From: DASZUK01 sp963844575
GTDB taxonomy: Bacteria; Actinomycetota; Acidimicrobiia; Acidimicrobiales; RAAP-2
Assembly (NCBI GenBank): GCA_963844575.1
Contig: CAWJOU010000005.1
Span: forward strand, 3,410,001 to 3,474,000
Direction of reading: 5' to 3'
DNA length: 64,000 nt
Shown piece by piece: positions 56,191 through 64,000 of this stretch. The translations under genes were made by a program, and so were the position numbers. Position 1 is the stretch's first letter, and each line of letters begins with the position of its first letter. The notes beneath the pieces are model-generated. The model was not told where the DNA came from, made no database searches, and saw nothing but the letters and a program-made list of their open reading frames with translations.

Positions 56191-56295
56191 CGGACCGGGA
56201 ACCGGCGGTCCCGTTCGAGGTTCGGTCGTCGGCTCGGGCTCCCCTGATGAACCGGTCGACTCGGCCTCCTCGTCCGGAGCGGACGGCGACGTCGA

Positions 56296-59119
56296 TCACC
56301 ATCGGCCGCGTCGGCGACCCCACAGATACGTTGCCGGGACGCACAGCACCCCCAGCAGCGCCAGGATCAAGATCAGGACGACGAAGAAACCGCCTTTGAA
56401 CCCACCCGTCCACAGTGCGACGTCGAGCGTCCGGCCGAGCCACCGCGCGATCAGCGGCTCCGTTCCCGACTTCTTCTTCTTGTCGGCCGCCGCGGGCCCG
56501 GTGGACGTGGACACCGACCGGTTGGCGCCCTTCGAATACCCGAAGCCGGAGGAGTGCCCGGCCGCCGATGACGACGTGGACGATGGGGTCTTGGTGGTCG
56601 ACGACGGCGGCGGCGTGGTCGATGACCCCGACGACGATGTCGTGGGACCCGGCGCCGACGTTGTGGTCGTCGACGAGATTGCCCGCGAGCCGCCCGCCGC
56701 CGCCGCCGACGGTGTCACCGGGGGGACCTGGCCGTTCTGGGCCGCCACGTCGGCCGCCGCCGCCAACGTGTAGCTGGCCAACGCACCCAAGCCGTCAGCC
56801 TGGGTAAGCGGAAGGTAACCCGGTGGGAGCTGGCCCACTCCCGAGCCCGGGCGTCTGGCCGGTCGAGACGGCGAACTCGAGCAGCGAGGCGTAGTCGGCG
56901 GCGTCTGTTGGCGACAAACCACTCGTCGGCACCGCGGCGTACACGATCATCGTGCCGGGATAGGCCGAGGCCCCGGCCGAGGTCTGGAATGTGCTGTAGG
57001 GAATCGGCCAGGTCCCGGTCGTGTTGTCGGGCTTCAGCAGTGACGCCACCGCCGCCAACGATGTGTTGCTCGGCGCGACGAAGGTCCCGCTCGTCGTCTC
57101 CAGTGACGCCGTCTGCAGGTTGTAGCGCTGGTCGTCAGCCAGTGGCGTGATCCCGAGCATGAAGTAGCTACCGGCCTCCTGCCGATTGCCGGCCACCATC
57201 GAGTTCACTGTCCCCCCGGCGTTGGACACACATGTCACCGTCGAGTTGGGCTCCTCGAACTGCATCGCCTCACTGACATCCTCGAGGTTGGCGAGGGGAG
57301 CGGCGATCAGCGAGTAGAACGGCTCGGGGGAATTCGCCAGGCAGGCGGCGTCTGCCGGCCCGTTGTCGAACGCCGTCGACTCGTAGGTCGACAGCAGCGG
57401 CCACTGGTCGACCGGGAGCGAGATGCCCTTGTAGGCCGGGTTCACGACCATGTCCTCGCCCGGGCATCGACGTGTCGGGCGTCCCGTCGAGGAAGGCCCG
57501 AGCGGCCGGTGTGTCGTTGATGTAGGTCGTGAGCGCCTCGATCACGTCCGAGTCGCTGGAGAGCGAGATCAGCTCGGACTCGGCGAAGGCCGGACCGAAC
57601 CCGTAGGGGTTCTGGGCGACGTCGGGATTGAGGGCGTTGAACTCCGGATCGGTGGTGATGTTGAGCGGGTTGTTCTTCAATGCCGGGTCGCCGTAGCCGG
57701 CTGTGGCCAGGTAGGACTCGGTCAGCAGCTTGGCCAGCAGGAGGGGCGTCAGCTTGAGTGTCGTCACGGGCGCACCGTTCGAGCCCGGAGATGGCGTAGG
57801 AGATGGTGAACCCGGTCATGGCCACCGGTGCATTGACCACCGGTCGCCCGTACCCACCTGTCTGGGCATAGCTGGTGAAGGCGGCGTCGGCGGCGCCGGT
57901 GGCCACCAGGCTGCGGGCCTCGGGCTCCGGCGAGGCCACCTGGACGAACGAGAACTTGTCGGTGTTCCCCGCGCAGAAGCTCGGCTCCCACTGGTCGGTC
58001 GCCTGGAGCATGAGTGTCGAGCCGTAGACGTCGACGACGGGCTTCCCGTTCACGATGCTGCAGGCATTGGCGGGCGGGGCGAACGTCAGGGGCACCGTGA
58101 TGCGGTTCCGCCAGTTCGACGGGCTCCACCACAGGCTGCCGGTGACCGCCAGATGGGCGCCGTTCTCGTACTGCTGGGTTGTGGCGCTGGCGCCGGCTGC
58201 GTAGTGCCCTGTCTCCTCGCAGACCGCCAGGTCGGCCAGCTCGGCCGCCGTCGGCGATGTGCCGAGCGGGCTGGCATCGCAGCTGATGCCCATGATCGGG
58301 ACGGCGACCAGGGAGCAGGCCACCGTGTCCGAGCAGCCGAGCGTTGTGTTCTCGGCCGTTGTGAACACGTCGAACTCGGCGCTGCCCGTGCCGTTGGTGC
58401 CGGTCACGCCGAACGTCTCGTTGCTCGGCAGGGCCGACTTGATGCCGCCGTTCGCCTGGGGCGGCTGCCCGCAGAAGCCGCCTGTGCCGCCGTCGTACAC
58501 CTGGCTCGCGGCGTTCCCCTTGGGCGCGGCGACCCACGGCACCCAGTACTCACCGGCGCGGCCGACTTGGCTTGGGTGCAGCTCGTTGTCGTCGGCAACG
58601 ACGAAGGCTCGCCGACGACCGCGCCGTGTGTCCCGTACGCGTCCAGCCGGTAGGGCGGGTAGAGACCGCCCGGCTCGGAGGCGTTGCTCTGCTGGTAGCG
58701 CTCTGTCCAGGACTGCGTCCAGCAGGTCTCGGGACTGACCTGCTGTGTGACGGGCGCGCTGGAGGAGCCGACCCCCCGACACTCCAGCAGGACGAACGGG
58801 TACTCCTCGTACTGGGCGTCTACGGCGTTCTGGTTGGCGACGATGCCGCCGGTCGGATGGGCACCCGACCAGGACACGTCGAGCTCCTGACGGCCCTGCA
58901 GGTTGGTGGTCTGCCGACGACGTTCAACGTCACCGTGTTCGTGGCGACGACACTGGTCGTCCCGTTGCTCGAGACCTCGGAACGTGTGATGGTCTCGGTG
59001 TGGGTGAAGGCCGGGGTGGCGACGTTGGACCCGACGGCGTCGGCCGGCGTGCCCGCCAGCCCCGTCACCGCCACGCCAGCCGTCAAGAGCGCGACCGCGA
59101 CGACACCGAGCCGCTTCAC
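56296..59119 (-). CDS. Large anchored surface protein with PstS-like segments, frameshifted
   Basis: About 940 codons recoverable across five apparent single-base shifts (near 58917, 58560, 57775, 57455, 56845). GTG 59119 begins a signal peptide (KRLGVVAVALLTAGVAVTGL). The mature part has Cys-rich strands (CRGVGSSSAPVTQQVSPETC; GGFCGQPPQANGG), then TTLKLTPLLLAKLLTESYLA and LNITTDPEFNALNPDVAQNP, which resemble actinobacterial phosphate-binding-like proteins. A Ser/Thr/Pro-rich stalk (TTTTSAPGPTTSSSGSSTTP) leads to a C-terminal TM and GRRRGRW. Start is 21 bp after the PstS stop, so it is part of the Pst run. Function inferred only from context. Confidence 0.75.
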
Positions 59120-59139
59120 TGGCCGACCTCCCGGTGCCC

Positions 59140-60905
59140 TCACTGGCCGACCTCCCGGCGCTTCCGGCGTCGCCGGTACCCGATGACGACCGGGACGGCG
59201 AAAGACCACCAGGAGGAGGACGACCACCAGCAACCCGAACCTGGCCAACAGCGACGAGATGCCGTACCCCGGAAGGACGGTGGAGTCGTACTTGTCGGTC
59301 GCTCGCCGGAGCTGGAGGATCCCGAGGCGGCCTGGCTGTCCGTAGCGGTGCCGGCGGCCGACGTCGATGCCGCTCGCATCGCCGGGGTCGATGCCGCCGT
59401 CGGTCGTCGCGGCCGTCGGCCGCCCCCGAGCTCGTCGGCCGGCCGCCGCCCCCGAGGCCGTCCCCGAGGCTGCCGCCGAGGTCCCGGCGGCCGCCGTTCC
59501 CGAGGTCGTCCCGGCCGCCGCCGAGCTCGTCGGGTGCGAGGCGGCGCTGTTCCCGTAGGACCCCGACGAGGTGGGGTTGGAGCCGAGGCCGTTGGGCGTC
59601 ACTGTGCTGGCGCAGGGGCCGGCCCCTGTCTGGTCACAGGCCGGGGGCAGCGGCGCGATGGTGGCCAGGTAGTTCGTGTTCGGCTGGCCCTCGACGAACG
59701 TCGGGTTTGTGCAGTTGAGGATTGTCTCCTTTGTCAGACTGATTGCCGGCGCCGCCGTCTTGAGCTTGTTGATCTGGCCGAACCCGGCCTGGACCAGGTT
59801 GACCGGCAGCGGCGAGTACCCGATCGGCCCGATCTGCTTCTGGCCCTGACAGATCGCGTAGTACTCGAAGTCGGCGATCGACTGTCGCTTGCCTGTTGTG
59901 ACCTTGCTCTCCGGGCTGGGGTACGCCCCGGTGGGCTCGATCATGTAGACGTAGGACGACAGCGGGTAGGTGCGGGGATCGGTGTCGGTGTAGACGTTGT
60001 CCAGTGTCTGGAGCAGGTAGGTCGGGCGACGCCGGATTTGTTGTGATCTTCGCTGCCTCCAGCGACACCGCCACGTTGTACTGGGTGGGCAGCGTGTAGT
60101 AGCCGCCCTTGTTCAGCACCTTCACCACCGGGTAGTTGACGCTCAGGGCGAACGAGTACTCGACGTAGCCGATCGACCCGTTCCCGGCGCTGGAGGCCAC
60201 GTAGTTCATGGCCCCGTTCGAGCCGTCCTGGGCGATCTGGCTCCCCTGGCGGGGGAAGTACTCGGTCGGCCCGGACTGGCCGGCGTAGGGCGTCCAGATA
60301 CTCGGGAACTGGGTGGCGAAGTAGTTGGTCAGCTGCTCGGTGGAACCGGAGCCCTCGGACTGGACCACCGGGACGATCGGCAGTGTCGGGAGGGCCACCC
60401 CGTTGTTGTCCTTGGTGATTGTCGGGTTGTCCCAGTTGGTGATCTGGTTGGTGAAGATCTTGGCCAGCGTCTGGCCCGACAGGCGCAGGTTCTTCGACCT
60501 GGGTGCCGTCGACCTTGATCTGGTAGGGGAAGGAGGTGCCCCCGGCGGCGATCGGCAGGTAGGCGTAGGGCCGGCCCTGCGGCGTGTCGGAGGTGCCGTT
60601 CTTCGATGTGAAGCCCTGGTAGCCGTCGGCGGTCACCGAGAAGTCGGAGACCTTGTTGGCGAAGTCCTGCCGGCCCTGGGCGTCGCCGTCGGGGTTGTAG
60701 ACGACCTGGATGCCCTGCGAGTTGACGTCGGCCACCCACTGGTTGACGGCGTTCTCGGCCCAGCTCGACCCCGAGCCCTGGATCAGGGCCGGGCTCACGG
60801 CGCCGGCCGGGCCGCCGACGACGAGCGCAGGCCAAGCCGACCGTCAGCACGACGGCGACGCCGCCCAGCCGGGCGCCGCGCCCTCGGGACGAGCCGCGAC
60901 CTCAC
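59140..60905 (-). CDS. pstS: PstS phosphate-binding protein with C-terminal membrane anchor, frameshifted
   Basis: Fragments give a PstS core: ALIQGSGSSWAENAVNQWVA (GSG.SW phosphate loop), YLPIAAGGTSFPYQIKVDGT, LSGQTLAKIFTNQITNWDNP, VPVVQSEGSGSTEQLTNYFA and GSIGYVEYSFALSVNYPVVK. Unlike usual PstS lipoproteins, it continues into an Ala/Ser/Thr stalk and a TM helix (LLARFGLLVVVLLLVVF) with a basic tail RRRRKRREVGQ. At least four shifts (near 60850, 60495, 60030 and 59200) break the frame. GTG 60905 overlaps the pstA stop. It would bind phosphate outside the cell for the PstC/PstA channel. Confidence 0.85.
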
Positions 60906-62067
60906 CGCCGGCTCCCCTTCTTGTCCCGGACCAGCACCCGGATCACCACGAAGAGCAGCAGGACCATGGTGAGCAGCACGCGCGGCGGCGCCGAAGCCCC
61001 GGTCGAGGGCCAGCGGCTCGTGGGTGGTGTAGCCGGTGTAGATGAACAGCGGCAGCGAGTTCATCGGCACGCCGACCGGGTTGAAGGTCATGAAGCTCGA
61101 CGCCCCGGACGTGATGAGGGGGATGGCCGTCTCCCCGATCCCCCGGGCGATGGCCAGGATGACGCCGGTGGCCAGGCCGGCCCGGGCGGTCGGCAGCACC
61201 ACCTTGCGGACCGTCTTCCAGTGGGTGGCCCCCAGGGCGCCGCTCGCCTCCCGCAGCCCGTTCGGGCACGACCCGGAGCGCCACCTCACCGGCCCGGGCG
61301 ATGATCGGGGTCATGGTGACGGCCATGGCCACCGAGACCGCCAGTCCCGACTTGGACAGCCCGAAGTCGACGATGAGCACCACGTAGACGAACAGCCCGG
61401 CCAGGATCTCCGGCAACGCCGTCATGGCCTCGACCACCGTGCGGACCAGCTGGGAGCCCCGTCCCCCGACCTCGGTCATGTAGACGGCCGTGCCGATCCC
61501 GAGCGGCACCGACACCGCCACGGCGATCGCCACCTCGATCACCGTCCCGACGATGGCGGCCAGGATGCCGCCCTGCGTCAGGGGGGCCGTCGGGGCGACG
61601 CCGGCCATGTCGTGGGTGAAGAAGTTGACGTGGACGAGGGCCTGCCAGCCCTTGACGAAGACGTAGACGATGGTGGTCCCGAGCGCGGCGATGACGATCG
61701 CCGCCGCCAGGTACAAGGTGGCCGCCACCAGCCGCTCGACCACCACCGGCCGGGGGTTCGACACCGCCACCACGGCCGCATAGAGGACGACGAACACGAG
61801 GTACCAGCAGACGGCGAAGCCGAGCACGCCGCTGAAGTACAAGAGGTGCAGGTAGCCCACCCACGACCAGAGCGAACGAGGCGGCCAGGGAGCCGACCAG
61901 CGACAACCAGTCGTCGGGCGTGTACCGGCGGATCCGGCGGGGCCGGGCTTGGGCCGGGGCGCCAGCGGCGGCCGACCGCCCCGGTCCGGTGGGCGGTCCT
62001 GGGGCGCCGACGGTCGGCCGGGCAGCTCCGACGGCTCCGTCGTCTTCACGAGCTCGAGCGCGGTCAC
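60902..62067 (-). CDS. pstA: Phosphate ABC transporter permease PstA, frameshifted
   Basis: GTG 62067 starts an unusually long cytosolic N-terminus, then TM segments GFAVCWYLVFVVLYAAVVAV, YLAAAIVIAALGTTIVYVFV and GILAAIVGTVIEVAIAVAVS; channel motif region MTEVGGRGSQLVRTVVEAMT and LPEILAGLFVYVVLIVDFGL. The EAA loop (EASGALGATHWKTVRKVVLP) is in a second frame after about 61265, and another shift near 60980 leads to the end RDKKGSRR. A further pair of shifts near 61880-61930 (RRYTPDDWLSLVGSLAASFA) is likely. Conserved residues survive in all pieces. Confidence 0.87.
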
Positions 62068-62069
62068 CG

Positions 62070-63087
62070 TCAGATCTCCGTCGCCGCGCCGCTGCGGCTG
62101 CGCCGGACGAAGACGGCGGCACCGCTGTTGACGATGATGGTGATGACGAACAGCACGAAGCCGGCGGTCAGCAGGGCCGACAGCTGGGCCTTGGTGGCGT
62201 CGCCGAAGTTCCCGGCGATCAGCGCCGAGACGGTCTGGGTGCCGGCTTCGAGGATGTTGGGCTTGATCACGTACTCGGGCGAGATGATGATCAGCACCGC
62301 CGCCGTCTCCCCCAGGGCCCGGCCGAGCGCCAGCATCGTGCCCGCCGATGATCCCCCCCTTGCCGAAGGGCAGCACGACGGTCCGGGCCACGCCGAAGCG
62401 GGTGCCGCCGAGGGCCATGGCCGCCTCCCGCTCGCCGAGGGGGGCCTGGTCGAACACCGCCCGCATCACCGCGCAGGCCAGGGGGATGGCCATCATGGCC
62501 ACGGCCAGGCCGGCGATGAAGGCCGAGCTGGTGTAGGCCGACTGCTGCCACACCGCGGCGTTGGCGTCGGTATCGACCTTGAAGATGGGGATCCACCCGA
62601 GGTACTGGCTGAGCCATCGGGCCAGCAGGATGGCGTGGGGCATGAGGAGGAAGAACCCCCACAGCCCGTAGATGATGCTCGGCACCGCGGCCATCAGGTC
62701 GACCGCGGAGACCAACCAGGACTTGAGCCACTTGGGGGCGTAGTCGGAGATGAAGAGGGCGAACATCAGGGCCAGCGGGAAGCTGACGACCATGGCCACC
62801 AGCGCGACCTCGAAGGTCCCGACCAGGACGGCGGCGATACCGATCTTGTTGAGCTCGGGCTGCCAGGCCGTCTGGGTGAAGAAGGACCACCCGTACTCCC
62901 GGAAGGTGGGGATGGACTGGTAGCCGAGGAAGATGCCGATGGCCCCGGTGAGGCCCAGCACCACCAGGCCGATGGTCCTGGCCGAACCGTGGAAGACCCG
63001 ATCGGACAGCTGGTGTCCCGGGTCCAGCTGGCGCGGCACCTTCGGCGAGCGCGGCCCGGCTGACGGTGGGAGACCGACCGTCGTCAT
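62070..63087 (-). CDS. pstC: Phosphate ABC transporter permease PstC, one frameshift
   Basis: ATG 63087 overlaps the pstB stop (ATGA). TM segments TIGLVVLGLTGAIGIFLGYQ, VALVAMVVSFPLALMFALFI and IIYGLWGFFLLMPHAILLAR; SAVDLMAAVPSIIYGLWGFF is the PstC hallmark; EAA loop EREAAMALGGTRFGVARTVV. At 62341-62343 one extra G in GGCGGGCACG shifts the frame; removing it gives GGIIGGTMLALGRALGETAA and the normal C-terminus to 62070. About 338 residues when corrected. Confidence 0.92.
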
Positions 63088-63977
63088 CCGAACCGTCCGT
63101 GCACGTAGTCGGCGGTGCGCGGGTCGGCCGGGTGCTCGAAGATGTCGGTCGTCGGACCGTGCTCGACGATGCCCCCCGGCTCGCCCTGGCCGGCCAGGAA
63201 GAAGGCCGCCTGCTCGGACACCCGCTGGGCCTGCTGCATGTTGTGGGTGACGATGACGATCGTCACCTCGGTGCCGATCTCGGCGATGGTCTCTTCGATC
63301 CGGCGGGTCGAGGTCGGGTCGAGGGCCGAGCAGGGCTCGTCCATGAGCAGGACCTTCGGCCTGACGGCCAGGGCCCGGGCGATGCACAGCCGCTGCTGCT
63401 GGCCGCCCGAGAGCGCGCCCCCGGGTCGCCCCAACCGGTCCTTCACCTCGTTCCACAGCCCGGCCTTGGTCAAGGAGACCTCCACCAGCTCGTGGCGGTC
63501 GCTCTTGGAGACCTTGGTGCCCGTCAAGGCCAGGCCGGCGGTGACGTTGTCGGCGATCGACATGGCCGGGAACGGGTTCGGCTTCTGGAAGACCATGCCG
63601 ATCTGCTTGCGCACATCGGTCAGGCGGTGGCCCGAGGCGTAGATGTCCTCGCCGTTGAGATGGACCTCGCCGGCCAGCTTGGCCCCCGGCGTCGCCTCGT
63701 GCATCCGGTTCAGGATCCGCAAGAAGGTCGACTTCCCGCAGCCCGACGGCCCGATGAGGGCGGTCACGGTGGCCGCCGGCATCGACAGGGACACGTCGTC
63801 CAAGACCAAGTGGTCACCGAACCACGCCGACACCTCGGCGGCGTCCAGGCGGGCGGCTTCGCCCCGAGGCTCGGGCGACTTGGCCGGCCCGGCCGGTAGC
63901 CGAGACGGCGGTGCCTTCCTACGCCGTCGCCAGGCAGCCTCCGGCCGACTGGCGACGGCGTTGAGGTCGGCGGTCAT
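63084..63977 (-). CDS. pstB: Phosphate ABC transporter ATP-binding protein
   Basis: 297 residues. Walker A GPSGCGKSTFLRILNRMHEA; IGMVFQKPNPFPAMSIADNV (Q-loop); ABC signature LSGGQQQRLCIARALAVRPK; Walker B VLLMDEPCSALDPTSTRRIE; switch His in VIVTHNMQQAQRVSEQAAFF. The N-terminal ~45 residues are a Pro/Arg-rich extension. It is first in the B-C-A-S order and unbroken. Just upstream, a TGA at 63981-63979 ends another minus-strand frame that enters from outside the window (last residues GLAGA), possibly phoU or a similar gene; too short to name. Confidence 0.95.
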   Translation of the reverse strand: MTADLNAVASRPEAAWRRRRKAPPSRLPAGPAKSPEPRGEAARLDAAEVSAWFGDHLVLDDVSLSMPAATVTALIGPSGCGKSTFLRILNRMHEATPGAKLAGEVHLNGEDIYASGHRLTDVRKQIGMVFQKPNPFPAMSIADNVTAGLALTGTKVSKSDRHELVEVSLTKAGLWNEVKDRLGRPGGALSGGQQQRLCIARALAVRPKVLLMDEPCSALDPTSTRRIEETIAEIGTEVTIVIVTHNMQQAQRVSEQAAFFLAGQGEPGGIVEHGPTTDIFEHPADPRTADYVHGRFG

Positions 63978-64000
63978 CTCACGCCCCGGCCAGACCGACG

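Overview
The window is very GC-rich, densely packed DNA from an actinomycete-type bacterium. Cobalamin-dependent enzymes (methionine synthase, an acyl-CoA mutase, PduO-type adenosyltransferase), a biotin/acyl-CoA carboxylase alpha chain, a homodimeric pyruvate dehydrogenase E1, an IdeR/DtxR-type iron box and many short GTG-started, ATGA-overlapping genes fit Actinomycetota. An Acidimicrobiia-like lineage is my inference from overall gene content, not a proven assignment.

Layout. 0-5.8 kb: a minus-strand envelope-glycan run (birA, rfbB, rfbD, a UDP-sugar SDR, two glycosyltransferases, a cut-off secreted glycosidase-like gene). 5.9-11.3 kb: acyl-CoA carboxylase alpha (biotin carboxylase + BCCP, divergent from the biotin ligase that would charge it), an M20 amidohydrolase, small genes, and the large subunit of a methylmalonyl-CoA-mutase-family enzyme. 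11.3-18 kb is an accessory island: a group II intron with a wrecked maturase inserted essentially at the mutase start codon, an IS110 relic, an unrecognised two-gene module behind an AT-rich promoter, and an XRE/nucleotidyltransferase pair that looks like a toxin-antitoxin system. 18-24.5 kb: rhodanese-MoeB, nitroreductase, beta-lactamase-fold esterase, tRNA-Thr(UGU), Smr, and an AAA/DUF4143 ATPase preceded by 33-bp tandem repeats. 24.5-31 kb: pepA, cobalamin adenosyltransferase and metH. 31-41 kb: the lipoate/2-oxoacid dehydrogenase block, with lpd, E2, a natural LipB-LipA fusion and a quinone-oxidoreductase-like gene on the minus strand, plus aceE on the plus strand. 41-43.7 kb: an Rrf2 regulator, a secreted protein, a stand-alone LigD polymerase domain and DUF2277. 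43.7-46.8 kb: two insertion sequences back to back. 46.8-52 kb: a yybP-ykoY manganese riboswitch with its GDT1/UPF0016 exporter, VOC, DyP peroxidase, CsbD, GH15 and DUF6328. 52-55.3 kb: an iron(III) ABC uptake operon under an IdeR/DtxR box. 55.3-64 kb: a phosphate-uptake locus in the order pstB-pstC-pstA-pstS, followed by a large anchored surface protein and a sortase-fold membrane protein that has lost its catalytic residues.

How the parts fit: carboxylase alpha + mutase + adenosyltransferase form a propionyl-CoA to succinyl-CoA theme. LipBA supplies lipoate to the adjacent E2, which works with Lpd and AceE. Metal and phosphate homeostasis is visible in the last 17 kb through a Mn riboswitch, an iron box and the Pst locus.

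A caution for readers: many genes between 53 and 63 kb, and one E2 gene at 34.9 kb, are interrupted by single-base frameshifts although conserved residues are preserved in every fragment. These look more like sequence or assembly indels than decay, but this cannot be settled from the sequence alone. The most unusual biology I see is the Pst locus with a membrane-anchored PstS, a large surface protein and a catalytically dead sortase-like partner. Next come the LipB-LipA fusion and the intron at the mutase start.
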